DNA of 64,000 nucleotides, taken from NCBI GenBank assembly GCA_905116865.2, contig CAJHNH020008558.1, positions 128,501-192,500 on the forward strand, in the 5' to 3' direction. Every line of letters begins with the position of its first letter. Position 1 is the stretch's first letter. The translations under genes were made by a program, and so were the position numbers. Shown in pieces: positions 1 to 11,149 of this stretch. Under the pieces are notes generated by a model that was given only the letters and a program-made list of their open reading frames with translations, made no database searches and was not told where the DNA came from. Origin of the DNA: Candidula unifasciata (lineage: Eukaryota > Mollusca > Gastropoda > Stylommatophora > Geomitridae).

Positions 1-23
1 TGAGTATCTTCTAGAACTCCTGC

Positions 24-24
<1 letters not shown>

Positions 25-60
<36 letters not shown>
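25..60. repeat. Poly(C) tract
   Basis: An uninterrupted run of 36 C at the left edge. The length is probably unreliable in sequencing. Confidence 0.95.
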
Positions 61-61
<1 letters not shown>

Positions 62-239
62 CTGAATTAGTCTTCAAAGGTATGGATACTCTGTTCTGTA
101 GCATTTTCCATTTGATCTGAGCGAGCCTTCACCGCGTTCTCTTTACAATATAGTAGCTCACTGCCAAATGGAGCGGCAGCAGTCTATTATCCTGCTCATT
201 ACTCCCACTCCAGAATATCATGGACAGAAAACCTAAGAT

Positions 240-460
240 ATGCCCTTCATCTATGTTTTATCAATCGATGCAAGGCACTCTACGTTTAGATCACCTATTT
301 CTATTTTCGGAAGCATGTCTTGTGAGTCCGTTAAGATTACAACAAGTTGGACTAGGCTGCTCGCAAGCCATCGGAAAGCTGCCGTTACTTTATTCTGAAA
401 CTGGATGTTGTGCTGTTTTACCTGGGGTTCTCTGTTATCGGTGTCCTTCACCTTCGCTAT
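240..460 (-). pseudogene. RNase H fragment of a retroelement (family R)
   Basis: The minus strand encodes KVTAAFRWLASSLVQL then VVILTDSQDMLPKIE, the central part of an RNase H fold with its TDS aspartate. It matches the better preserved copy at 11150-11990. No reverse transcriptase is adjacent. Confidence 0.7.
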
Positions 461-1690
461 AAATCCTCACTTAATTTTTACCCCTCACTACAGACCAGTC
501 TGTATATATGTACAAACACGACCCTAAATACGGTTAAGTTAAAAAAAAAAAATTTATCATTGCACCCTTTTCACACCAGTAGCAGTTTCTGAAATCGCAT
601 ATGGTGCTTGAGAACGTTTTTGAGTTGATGTTTTTTCTGTCCAGTTGGTTTTTGTCCTTTTCGATAACACTAAATGACTCTATTTGAGTGTGATACTTGA
701 TGAATACATACACAGATAATTAAAGTTATTAGAAAGAAATGGCAATGAGAGTATATAAATTACAGAAGCATGCAGCATGTTATTGTTTGGATAGCACGAA
801 CAATGTTATTTCGAATGTGATGACAAGAGGGGTAATGGAGAAATGGTGCTGGATGGTCTCAGGCTGGGACATGAAGGAAAATCAGCCAGAATGGATTCAT
901 AATAACAAGGACCGAGATCCGCGTAGAGAAATGAATACCTAGCCATCTGACAAGACTCTTGATGATTAAGCATCAACACTTAAAAAAAAAAAAATTTTGT
1001 ATGCGTGTTGTGAGACTTGCACAAAACATCGGAATCTTTCTCGAAATACACCTAACATGTGACAGCTAACAACAGTACCTGATTGATACCAACTTAGACA
1101 TAGAGACTTGAGAAAAATCTGCTGCTATTCGACTACTATAGCGACAGAAAGTGAAAGACGGATTGTCTCAATTTAAAAGAAACCAGACGCAGCGAGCTAT
1201 ATAGAGGAGACGCCAGAGAGAAAGTCAGCTCAAAGCGTGGGAGTATCTACTTTTTTTATGTATCCCATGTGACAGACACTGACACTTCCGCATCGGTCTT
1301 TACAGTCACAGCAGATGCAGGTCCCAAAACCAGCGGCACACCTCGATACTCTCCCTTGGGACCGACGGATGCCATTATATGTGTTTTAGTGTAATTGAAT
1401 AAGGTAGATTTATAACCGAATAAGTCAGAGTTTTTGCTATACGTTTATTACCAGAGAAAGCACAGGCCAGGAAAAACAGTGTGCTTGAGAATCATTGACA
1501 GAACGTAACGGACGGTTATTACATTTTCCTGAAAGGGCAAGCGAACCACGGATGATAATGACCGTTGAAATCGACGTCATCGCAGCATGCATTATGCTTC
1601 GCTTGCAATATCTGCTCCACATACCATACACATTTCACATGTTTGGGCGTCAGTTTATGTCATGGCAAAGATAGGATGACAATTATCATG
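461..1690. other. No recognisable gene
   Basis: AT-rich unique-looking sequence with short A runs (541-553, 980-993). The short ORFs here have no family signature, and I see no gene or repeat I can name. Confidence 0.5.
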
Positions 1691-2440
1691 GAAAGTAATG
1701 GCAAGATATGGAGTAAGCGAACACCTCATCGAAGTGTGCAAAAGTTTATACAGGGATTGTAGAAGTGTAGTTAGAATAAATCAGGGAACATCTCATCCAT
1801 TCACAGTAACATCTGGAGTAAAACAGGGGTGTGTCTTATCACCACTGCTGTTTATCACCTACATCGACAGTATATGCAAGAATGCCAAGCCCATGAATGA
1901 AAATGTTATTAAGATCAACGAATTACTCTTTGCAGATGACCAGACCTTGATAGCAGATACAGCCATGAAATTGCAACAACATCTAACATCCATGAATGAA
2001 GAATGTAAAACAAATAATATGAGAATCAACACTGAAAAGACAGAAGTAATGTCAAAAGGAAAAAAGAAGACAGATCTAAACATAACAATAGAGAACAAAG
2101 GCATTAAACAGGCATCTGAGTTTAAATATCTGGGAACTACATTTACCGAATTGGATAAAGAAATTAACAATAGATGCAGTAAAGCAAACCAAGTATTGGG
2201 ACAGCTAGCCCCCCTCTTACAGCATAAGACAATCCCAATCAGCACAGAGAGACATCTTATTCAAAGCATATTTATTCCAACTCTGTGCTACCAGTGCCAG
2301 ACATGGTCACTCACAACAAACCATAAAAGAAAATTAGTAACCACGGAAATGAGATGTCTGAGAAGGGCTGTAGGAGTGGAGTGACCATAAGAAATAAGAT
2401 CAGGAATGAGATCATAAGAGAACAAGTCGGCACAGAACCT
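1690..2440 (+). pseudogene. LINE reverse transcriptase fragment (RTE-like)
   Basis: An ORF of 228 residues. It contains the RT palm motifs VKQGCVLSPLLF and FADDQTLIADTA (the catalytic Asp pair), followed by the NTEKTEVM and FKYLGTTFTE thumb-side motifs and the LQSIFIPTLCYQCQTWSL-type C-terminal region. It enters without an upstream endonuclease and stops before the C-terminal end, so it is a 5'-truncated, broken copy. The family assignment to RTE/BovB-like LINEs is inferred from the motif style. Confidence 0.88.
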
Positions 2441-2575
2441 TCTTCTTCTTCTTCGTCTTCTTCTTCGCGTTCACCAGCTGTAAACTCTGGTGGAAGGTTC
2501 TGGTTGCTCGTCCACTACTGAACTGCAGTCCTGCCCCAGAACCTGAGTTGCCCACTTAGAGAGAATGCCTTGTGA
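2440..2575 (-). mobile_element. Dispersed element G, truncated
   Basis: The plus strand reads (CTT)n then gttcaccagctgtaaactctgg and continues to ccagaacctgag. The likely sense strand is minus, with a 3' (GAA)n tail. Shared with about ten other places in the window (for example 12885-13175). Confidence 0.7.
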
Positions 2576-2579
2576 CACC

Positions 2580-2795
2580 ATACCATACAAAGCATACATG
2601 GAAAGAGAAGAAGGTCGTAGAGCAAGAGGTAGACCAAGAACAAGATGAAAGGATAACATCAGAGAAGCTCTAAAACAGCACGATGTGCCTATGGTCGAGG
2701 CGGCCAAAAGACCTAGAAACAGAATCTTATATCTCCCTCGACACCCACAACGGTAAAAGAGGAAGTGAAGAAGAAGAAGAAGAAGAAAGATAGGA
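2580..2795 (+). pseudogene. LINE ORF2 C-terminal fragment with (GAA)n tail
   Basis: Translates in part to YKAYMEREEGRRARGRPRTR, then REALKQHDVPMVEAAK. ARGRPR is the hallmark of this LINE C-terminus. It ends in gaagaagaagaag at 2764-2787. It probably belongs to the same copy as 1690-2440, split by element G. A sister copy is at 19738-19960. Confidence 0.75.
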
Positions 2796-2944
2796 TATAT
2801 AACCGGCAATGAAAGATTCGGTTCAAATATAAGCAACCTTCGGACTCCTGCCACATTTCGCTAAAAAACCGACTATGACAGTGTTTTTAATGTCTGGCTT
2901 GTTCTGTATTCTACTGTTTCTCCGTTTGCTTTGTGTGGGTTTCT

Positions 2945-3111
2945 TCTTATTCCTCTCCTCCTCCTTCTTCTTCTTCTTCGTCTTCTTCTTCTTCTTTTTC
3001 TTCTTCTTCTTCTTCTTTTTCTTCTTCTTCTTCTTCTTCTTCTTCTTCTTCTTCTTCTTCTTCTTCTTCTTCTTCTTCTTCTTCTTCTTCTTCTTCTTCT
3101 TCTTCTACTTC

Positions 3112-3143
<32 letters not shown>

Positions 3144-3180
3144 TTTCTTCTTCTTCTTCTTCCCCCTCTTCTTCTTCTTC
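2945..3180. repeat. (CTT)n microsatellite
   Basis: About 235 bp of almost pure CTT/TTC with a few CCT and TAC interruptions. It makes long poly-Phe, poly-Ser, poly-Leu and antisense poly-Arg ORFs that are not genes. It abuts the middle of an element G copy. Confidence 0.97.
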
Positions 3181-3345
3181 TGGAGTGCTGCATGTACATC
3201 CGTTTTACAGATCTTGCTTATTTTTGTGCAGATTATTTGTCCCTTGCCTCTCAGGCAGATGAACTTTTGATTTAAAAGAAAGTCGCCAATGAATCGACTC
3301 TTACGACATGCTTGTTGTGTTAGCAGTGGGTCTGTGTATGGAGCT
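3180..3345 (-). mobile_element. Dispersed element G, partial
   Basis: Contains gtacatccgttttacagatcttgc, ccttgcctctcaggcag and cgactcttacgacatgctt, the core of element G, here directly joined to the CTT tract with about 95 bp of the element missing. Confidence 0.72.
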
Positions 3346-3474
3346 GCCCTAGAACTCCCACGACGACTGGGTGCTTTAATCTCTAACAAATCTCATGAAT
3401 TGTAACTTGAAGGAAACACTTCTGATTTGTCGCCTCCTTTGACATGCTCACGTTAGTTTCGCATCGGACAAATG

Positions 3475-3550
3475 ATGCCTGACTCGTATGTTTATAGACC
3501 AGTCGGCTCGCGATGATTGATGACGCCGGCCGCCTTTATTCCCAAACACT
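3475..3550 (-). mobile_element. SINE family S2 fragment
   Basis: Reads tatagaccagtcggc, then gacgccggccgcctttattccca, the minus-strand signature of S2 (compare 15830-16032 and 42928-43215). Confidence 0.5.
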
Positions 3551-3799
3551 TGATCGCTCCATCATCTCTAACCAGCTTATGAAAGCTATTAGTTAAAAAT
3601 GCGATCTTTATATGCTTATCATTCATAATGGTGGGGCTTCTTGAATTCCTGTTTTGTAAATCTTGTATTTCTGTTGTTTGGCTATTCTGTGTGATAGTCT
3701 GCTTCTTGATATCACATTGGATGCTTTCCACCCATTTCGGTTAAGGCTTCCCGTGTATGAACCCACTGTCAGTCATAGTGATTTAATTCTGTTATAGCC

Positions 3800-4120
3800 C
3801 CCTTCTTCTTTTTCTCCTCCTCCTCCTCCTTCTTCGCCTCCTCCTCCTACTTCTTCTCCTCCTCCTTCTTCTTTTCTTCTTCTTCTTCTTCTTTCTTCTC
3901 TTCTTCTTCTTCTTTTTCTTCTTCTTCTTCTTCTTCTACTTCTTCTTCTTCTTCTTGCTGTCACCAGCTGTAAACTCTGGCGGAAAGTTCTGCGTCTTCA
4001 TCCACTCTTGGGCTTTGGTCTTGATTCAGAACTTGAGTTTTGCTTGCATTTGCAGTCTTATAGATCTGCCTTATTTAGCAGGTAGCAGCATCGTTCAACA
4101 CAGCCGGCCCTTACACCTCA
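3800..4120 (-). mobile_element. (CTT/CTCCT)n tract plus element G 3' part
   Basis: Imperfect CTT/CTCCT repeat at 3800-3955, followed by caccagctgtaaactctgg and a diverged G segment to about 4085. Here the microsatellite is in the tail position of element G, supporting the view that the tract grew from its tail. Confidence 0.68.
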
Positions 4121-4124
4121 AGGT

Positions 4125-5635
4125 ATTAAAGTAAAAAACGATAGCCTCTAAACATGGTGGGTCAGTATTTGGGGGGGGGGGGGGGGGAGTTAGTTGGAGG
4201 CTGAAGACGTTCAGGCTCCCATGTTCCAGCGCCCATGAGTGGATGCACATACCCACTGTCTGTAACCTTCGTCGAGACGATCACAATTTCTTTTATTTGT
4301 TTGTTTGTTAATTCTTTTGTCTAACATAGCACATGCTCTTTTGTTGCCCCTCGTGGCATTAGTTCTGAGGCGGCTTTCATAATCCCTTTGTTAGTTGTGT
4401 GCTTCAGAAAATACCGTGCTATACAGCAAGTCACCAAAAACCACACAGGTGATTATCAATAGATTTCAATCTGGGATTGAATGCAATGACTGTTTGCGAT
4501 CAATACATTTGTAATTTCAAAATGTAAAGATCGATAACGACAGTAGTTTAAAATTGGGTATCCCGGTGTTTCAAGATTGATTCATCATCGAAATCAATAA
4601 AACGAGACGTTTACAATTGGTCTGCATGTACTCACTATGTGTTCGTCCTCGTTGATTATCAGCGGCAGTTGGAGCATTTCCTTTGCATTGTCATAACTCG
4701 GTAATCTAGATGCCTGTCCAAATTCTTGTCCATCTTCTATAAGTCTGTTGGCCCATCTCTCTGCCATCGTGCCTGTCTGTATGTTCTATCTGTCTGTTCT
4801 GTCTGTCTGTCTATCTGTCTTTCTTACTGTTCTTTCTGTGCCTGTTCTGTCTGTCTGTTTATGCCTTCGTATTCACTCATCCGTCTATCCAGCTGTGCAT
4901 CCATGCATAATTTAATCCAGCCATAATTAATATTCCTCTATAGCTGTCGTCTCCCCACACTTTGTCTGTCTATATCATCAGAAATGGGTCTCTGATTTCG
5001 TCTGTACAGTCGTCACTTCATCTAACAGTTTACAACTGCATCATTTCCCCCAGCTATTATAATTAATATAGTTATCGAGCCTCTCTTGTCTACCTTTCTG
5101 TCTCATTTCACTCGTTTTCTCCTATGGATGGGTTAGAAGCCTCTCTTACTACTAAGCGCGTCCACCAGGTGGCGAATAATGGAACGGCCTCTAGATATAG
5201 AGGTTAACCGCGAATATACTTAATAAGCGGCCGTGGGTAAAAGCAGGTGGTTGTCATTGTGAGAAGGCGAGCTAGCTGGTGGGAAAGCTAGATCTATAAC
5301 ATACCTCAGAATTCCGTGACATGGCCATCGGCGGGTAAGAGGCGCCCTTATAACCTCTCCCCCTTGTTGCCTTGTAGGATGGGTTTCTTTAGACAAAGGC
5401 TAATGGAGTAAACCATAAACATACCGGATGAATGCAAAGGAAAACCACTGCTGAATTTTCCCTAGTAAATCATGCTTTAAAAGAATCGAATTCAGATCAG
5501 TCTTTTGTCATGGCATAAAGGGGTGTCAGCACATGAACGTATACAGGCAGTTGCAGGTCGCAGATTGTGGAAAGGCATGATTGCCCACGCCAGCCGGCAA
5601 GGCACTTCATGATGATAATATACTGTAAGGATTCT
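4125..5635. other. No gene; short simple repeats
   Basis: Holds a 16-bp poly(G) at 4172-4187 and an imperfect (CTGT)n stretch at 4790-4860. I see no coding signature or recognised element. Confidence 0.5.
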
Positions 5636-5639
5636 CTTG

Positions 5640-5752
5640 TCTGCTACATTTATGTAATAGTTACTGTAGTATGAACCTGACAAGATACAGCGAAATATGC
5701 CAAGTAGTAAATTGTGCAACCCATTGTTTGTGTCTTCTTTGTTCAAGTGTTC
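5640..5752 (-). mobile_element. Dispersed repeat P
   Basis: The reverse complement of ttgaacaaagaagacacaaa and about 110 bp that recurs in the opposite orientation at 48849-48962. Coding potential is nil. Class unknown. Confidence 0.65.
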
Positions 5753-5754
5753 CT

Positions 5755-6595
5755 AAAGGTTCAGCAGCAGTTCCCTGGTTTCAATAGACGTACCTTTCCC
5801 ACACCTTTCCCCGTCCAGTTTACCGTGTAATACCTGGAACTAACTTCTCTTTTTGAGTGCTTTTCTCTGCGATGGCTTTACTCGTGTCTTCTCTCTCGTC
5901 TCGTTGCATATCACCCTAGTTTCACCCCTTCCATTCAGAGAGCATGCAGCAGACTAAACTGTGCAGTCTGTGATTGCGCCTGCCTGTTTTTTTCCGGCAG
6001 GTCATATTTAACTGGCACAGCGGTACGCATTGCCCATTCACATTTACCTTTCTGGAGTTCATCGAAATCACATTAGCACGAATCGAAGCACATTGGCAGG
6101 TGGTAGCAGCATTGTTCAACACAACGTGAGAGCAGTAGCCGGCGCTGGCTTCTCAGGGTATTGAAGTGATTTGTGTGTGGTCGTTGTAAAATAAGGTGTG
6201 TTGTAGGTAAGCAGAAATCATAGATAGTGTTGTGGTTGCGCGTAATTATCGAAGGAAGTTTTTTCAATAGCTTTTGTGCGAATATGTACACGAACTGATT
6301 AGCACTTATAGACAGATGTAGAAAGGTAAGAGGATACACTATACAGCATACAAATCGAAAACTATAGTTACTATGCCGGGAATCGAACACGTCACCCTCG
6401 AGTGACTGCAGAAACAAGTGTATTAACACGCATGGCCACTCAAATCCGTCCTCACCTCCACACACACAAAAAGGTGTCATCAGGTGTGGCTTTGTTAATA
6501 ATGTCAGTGCAGGGCCCTACGCCTCCTTATTCTGTCATTCGTTTTTGATACAGATGTTCCTACCTGACTGTATAGCAAACTTTCCCTTTATTATT
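5755..6595. other. No recognisable gene
   Basis: A minus-strand ORF of 135 codons (6073-6480) has no family signature and no codon-like pattern that I can support. I call nothing here. Confidence 0.45.
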
Positions 6596-6599
6596 AAAC

Positions 6600-7875
6600 A
6601 AGGTGTGTATGATATGTAATGTATGTTTGCGCGCGCGTGTGTGCTTGATATGTATGTATATGTAGGCGTGTTTGTATACATATGACTCTGAGTATGTTGT
6701 TTGTCTGCTTGTGTATCTGCGTGTGTGTCTGCGAATGTATGCGTCTGTGTCCTTGTGTACGTGTGCGAAGGTGTGTGTGTTCGCGCGTATGTCTACGTGT
6801 GTTTCAGTGTGAACTGGTCTGTGTGTGTGTTTCTGTGTGTTTAAGTGTGCCTCTTTGCTGTGTATGTGTGTCTGCGCGTGTGTGTGTGCGATTGGATACA
6901 TGTAGCTGTGTATATGTCTCTGTGTTTGTCTGTATGTGTGTGTGTGTCTCGGTGTTTTTCTTCATATTTGATGTGACTGTGTGTATATCTTCGTTTGTGT
7001 CTGTGTGTGTCCCCGTATGTGTTTGTCTTCATGTTTGCCTGTGTATGTTTATGTGTTTTGTCTGCGGGTGTGTCTATGAGGCTGTATGTATGTATCTCTG
7101 TGTGTGGGTGTCTGTATGTCTGCCTGCGTGAGTGTATGTGTCAGAATGTGTCTCTCAGTCTGTGCATGTCTATGTGTGTTTCTCTGTGTGTATTGTGTGT
7201 GCCCCTTTGTTGTCTGTATGTGTCTACATGTCAGAGTATATGTCTGTGCGTGCTGAATATATGTGTCTGCGTGTGTATTTCTATGTGTTTGTATGTGTAT
7301 GCATTTCTGCGTGTTTGTCTCTGTGGGTGTCAGTATGTGTTTGTATTTGTGTGTGTGTTTGACTGCGTGTGTGTCTATGTGGCTGTATGTATGTGTCTGC
7401 ATGTTTGTCTGCGTATGTGTGGTGTGTGTGTCAGTGTGTGAGCACAAATGTAAATATGTGTGCTGTGTGTTTCCCTGTGTGTGTTTATATGTTAGTGTCT
7501 GTGTATGTGTCTGTATTTTTGTCTGAGTGTGTGTGTCTCTGTGGGAGTGTCCGTGTGTGCATGTGTGTGTCTCCATGCATGACTGTATTTATGACTGTAT
7601 GTTTGTATGTGTGTATGCCTGTATTACGTATGCATGTATGAATGTATGTATGTATGCCTGTATGTTTGTATCTATGTATGTATGTTTGTGTGTATGTATG
7701 CCTGTGTGTATGTGTGTATGCTTGTTTGTTTGTATGTGTGTATGTTTGTATGCCTGTATGTATGCCTGTATGTATGTATGTCTGTATGTATGTATGTAAT
7801 GTATGCATGCATGTATGTGTGTGTAAGTGAGTGGGTGAGCGTGTGTATGTGGGTGTATGTATGCACGCGCGGGTT
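6600..7875. repeat. Long TG/TA-rich compound microsatellite
   Basis: About 1.27 kb built from TGTG, TGTA, TGTC and TGCG tetramers, with TGTATG dominating after 7600. It yields Cys/Val/Met-rich plus-strand ORFs and His/Thr-rich minus-strand ORFs, which are translations of the repeat. Confidence 0.95.
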
Positions 7876-7999
7876 TTTGCATGCACTTTACAACTCATGC
7901 TTTTGTGTTCTTTTATAATATTCATAATATGCATAACATCATATGATCATAACATGCTTTATTATTAAAATACAACTGCTGTGCGAAAGATGGTTGACT

Positions 8000-8078
8000 G
8001 GAAGGGCCGAATGTAAGACGGGCCTGCGTGCCCAATTTGTGACCCTTTGAAAATAAAGTTTGTTCGTTCGTTCGTTCT
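8000..8078 (+). mobile_element. 3' end of a LINE/SINE with (TTCG)n tail
   Basis: Reads gggccgaatgtaagacgggc ... aaaataaagtttg followed by (ttcg)n, a typical retroposon 3' terminus with a microsatellite tail. Confidence 0.5.
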
Positions 8079-8281
8079 CTTCACCTACAGCTTTATGGTT
8101 TTGTCAAGGCAGTGTAGCTTTTTTATTCTCAATAGGGAAACAAAAAATTATCTGCTTCTGACGCCAGTAACAGAACCGTGAACTAGACACAGAAAGTCGA
8201 ATCGAGTAGGTCGTATTTCATACAGACATGAACTGTCAGATACAGAGCGTCTGAGACTAATAAAAAGAGAATTGCTGGGGG

Positions 8282-8382
<101 letters not shown>

Positions 8383-8669
8383 TCTGGAAATATTTCGGCC
8401 TTGTTAAGACGCTAGACAAGATGATTGACATCTAGAGGAATAAACAACACATTAAAAATTATAATTGACAAATGGTATGAATACTCAGCATGGTCAGTAT
8501 ATGCTAATCAAATCAAGTGCAGAAAATAGTGCGGTAATCTGGAAAAGAACGTGGAGATTTGGATATAAAGCGGATTATGTTGTGTTTCCTTTGGGGGAAA
8601 AGGGGGGGGGGGGCAAAAATTCTGAGCACACACACAAAAAGAAACTGAATAAAAAAAAAAAGGATAGCT

Positions 8670-8880
8670 GAAAGAATTAAAGCAGGGACGGATTAAATAT
8701 TTCAACCACGTTAAAAGACATAAAAGACTCGTTGAAAACCACATTGAAGGGAAAAGTCGAACAAGAGATGAAAAGCGACTCAAGTGGGAGGACAGCATCA
8801 AGAGGTGGGCGAAAGGCAGTCGGAGACAGCATAGAACCCGGACGAGAGACGGGATGTGATTGGTTGGTACCGGTAAGCTT
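8670..8880 (+). pseudogene. LINE ORF2 C-terminal fragment (second family)
   Basis: One frame gives RIKYFNHVKRHKRLVE and, after it, an EGKSRTRDEKRLKWEDSIKR-like segment, the WFGH..R ... GKR.RGR...W.D.I..W layout of LINE ORF2 ends. It has stops and no RT domain. Confidence 0.55.
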
Positions 8881-9124
8881 AGCGAGGCATCTTCATTTGG
8901 TTTATATCTGTCCACGGTGTTCACCATTCTGTTATCAATCAGCCCTTCCCCTCTCTCTGTAAACATTTTTCTAACGGCGGGCGTCTCAATAGACTAAGCC
9001 TTGTTTAAGTCTGTACTAATAATACTTTCTGATTAGTGACAAATAATTATAATACTATATTTGAAATAATATGGAATGCATAAACACATACTTCAAATCA
9101 GAACGTCTGTACCTCTTTTCGGAA

Positions 9125-9370
9125 CCACTTACCACCGCGTTAGCGCAGACGATAGGAGGCTCGCAGTCAAATCCAGCTGCGAGTCGCTGCAGCCACGGTC
9201 GGTGTTCCTGGGGCTCACCCAGCGTCTAGGAAATGGGTACCAGAATGACATTCTATCTATACTGCGTTTATTAATTTCTGCCGTTGTATTTTCGATAATT
9301 TATGGGTAATTACTTATCACTTATCTATCTTTCTACTTCTTTCTATGAGTGCCGATCAATACATTGTCTG
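9125..9370 (+). mobile_element. tRNA-like SINE fragment
   Basis: Contains accaccgcgttagcgcagac and gcagtcaaatccagctgcgag, like an A box and a degenerate B box. The tail (ttctacttctttctatgagtgccgatcaat) resembles 49210-49260. Confidence 0.4.
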
Positions 9371-9549
9371 TTACTTTATCATTGGTATGATTTGTTACTT
9401 AGGCTCTTATTTTCGTCTCGGCGTTGGTGTTGTTATTTTATTTTGGGTCTCCAAAATTACTGTTTACACTGTCCATTTGTATGGAATCAGACGTAATCTT
9501 AGTTATTTTCATAACTTGTATGATTTTAGTTCAAAACACATTTGACAGT

Positions 9550-9760
9550 ACCGATGTGAATTAGCTCCAAAATGTTATAGAACAAACGCACTTGGTTGTT
9601 GATATTGTAGGTATCACACCGGCCATCTTTACTTCCCATGATATTCATATTACCTATTTTAGGCTGTTTAACTCTAAACATAGGTCACTTTTAGAACCCA
9701 AGATCACGTGGTCGGCCGACAGGCCAGCGTGTAAGCACTACCGCCGCACGTGAAGATTTA
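9550..9760 (-). mobile_element. SINE family S2, diverged copy
   Basis: Minus-oriented: caccggccatctttacttccca, then tattttaggctg and gaacccaagatcacgtgg, a decayed S2 with a degenerate tRNA-like head near 9700-9760. Confidence 0.6.
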
Positions 9761-10009
9761 TTGCGTGGAATTTTTTAATTTTCAAAGGAGGCAACTATCT
9801 GTATTATAGTGACAGTGCAACCTGCCATGCCATGTCGTAAAATGCGACTTACACTACGGGGAGGAGGAGGAGGGAGGTAGTGGTGGGGGGGGGGGGAAGT
9901 ATGATACTGGCTATCTCCACCTGTAGAAAACATTAGCTGGAGAATCAAACCAATCACGAAGAAGACGGTTGGAATTGATTATGAAAGGCAAAAGAAGAAG
10001 GAAGTAGAA

Positions 10010-10197
10010 CAGTGGCTCTCAACCTTCCTAATGCCGCGACCTTTTAAAACAGTTGCCTCATTTTGTAGCGGCACACAATTTTTTTCTCTTCATAACTTCA
10101 ATTAATTTGTGTTTTCCGATGGTCTTAGGTGACCCCTGTTAAAGGATCGTTTGACCTAAAAAAAAAAGGTTCGCGACCCTCAGGTTGAGAACTGTTG
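10010..10197. mobile_element. SPIN-like hAT MITE, 188 bp
   Basis: Starts cagtggctctcaacctt and ends aggttgagaactgttg, imperfect terminal inverted repeats with CTCAACCT shared. It is flanked by a perfect 8-bp target duplication, aagtagaa at 10002-10009 and 10198-10205, as expected of hAT transposons. Internal segments (gttttccgatggtcttaggt then gacccctgttaaaggatcgtt, then gttcgcgaccct) closely resemble the SPIN family as I remember it. No transposase: non-autonomous. Inserted into or beside a (GAA)-tailed repeat. Confidence 0.9.
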
Positions 10198-10609
10198 AAG
10201 TAGAATCACCCCAGCCATCAAGTTGCATGCATTGAACACGATCGTGTCATAGAAACTGGCCAGTGAATAAAAAGAGAGCGTGCTTATCGCCCCGTAATTC
10301 ATTGCTCTGTTTCAAAACTTTGAGAAAATGACCAGGTTGATCCACAGTCCGTCGAGAGAAGCTCAGGGAGCGGCGGTTTAGTTTGTTTCATTTGAAGGAT
10401 GTCGACCAATGGACATTCATTGATGAATGGAGGCAGCGTACGGAAGCAAATGTGCCTGGAAGACAACAGTGTTAGGCTGAGCACGAATTGTTAGGAAAGG
10501 GAGGAAGTAAGTCCACGGCAGGTCTTCTACTGACGGAATAAGCGCATATTGTTGTAACAGAAAAACAGTTGCCAGCATTGATGCAGCAGTACTTATGAAC
10601 CGTTGTCGA

Positions 10610-10760
10610 AGCATATGTTCGTTAGCGGAAGAATTAGATGGAAAAGTTCAAATGGCTGTTCTGCAGAATCAGAAGTTTAACAAATGATTCATGATAATTC
10701 CCGCCCAATGATGTAATTATCTATACAGATAGCTTTGTGTTGGGGAGGGTGGGGTGGGGG
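10610..10760 (+). pseudogene. RNase H family R, upstream part
   Basis: Contains ctgttctgcagaatcagaag and gatgtaattatctatacagat, the same lead-in that precedes the TDGS strand at 11150-11230. It then ends at a poly(G) run (10757-10770). Confidence 0.55.
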
Positions 10761-11149
10761 GGGGGGGGGGAGACGAAGTGCATGGGGATTCATAGCAATG
10801 CATACAGAATGAAGCCATACGGGTGATTCTGGGATGTACAGGAGTATGTATGCGATATATACTTGCACTGCCTACTATTGCAGATAGGCTCTAAGTTCTG
10901 CAGGCAAAGTCATATCTCAGAGTCACTGCGGACAAGAGGCACCTCCTGCATGATGCCCTGGATAAAGCTAAGGGTCACAGATTGAAAAGAGGAAAGTCTT
11001 GGATGGCGCAAGGTGAAGACACAATTCGACATGTGAGCAGGCTTGATTAATTTAGGCGAGGAGAGGAGTGGGTCAAAGTGTCTGATCATGTTTCAGACTT
11101 GTGTAGGGTTCTAATCACTTTGGGACGTGAGTGCAGGAACTGGCCAGCT

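Noticed and set aside
1690..2795. Complete LINE
   Set aside because: No endonuclease domain or 5' part, an internal stop, and an element G insertion; only a remnant.
2873..3275. Long poly-Phe, poly-Leu, poly-Ser and antisense poly-Arg ORFs
   Set aside because: Pure translations of the (CTT)n microsatellite in different frames.
6073..6480. 135-codon minus-strand ORF
   Set aside because: No recognisable domain, repeat relation or splice context.
6560..7934. Cys/Val-rich ORFs and His/Thr-rich antisense ORFs of up to 175 codons
   Set aside because: Translations of a TG/TA compound microsatellite; no domains and all frames open alike.
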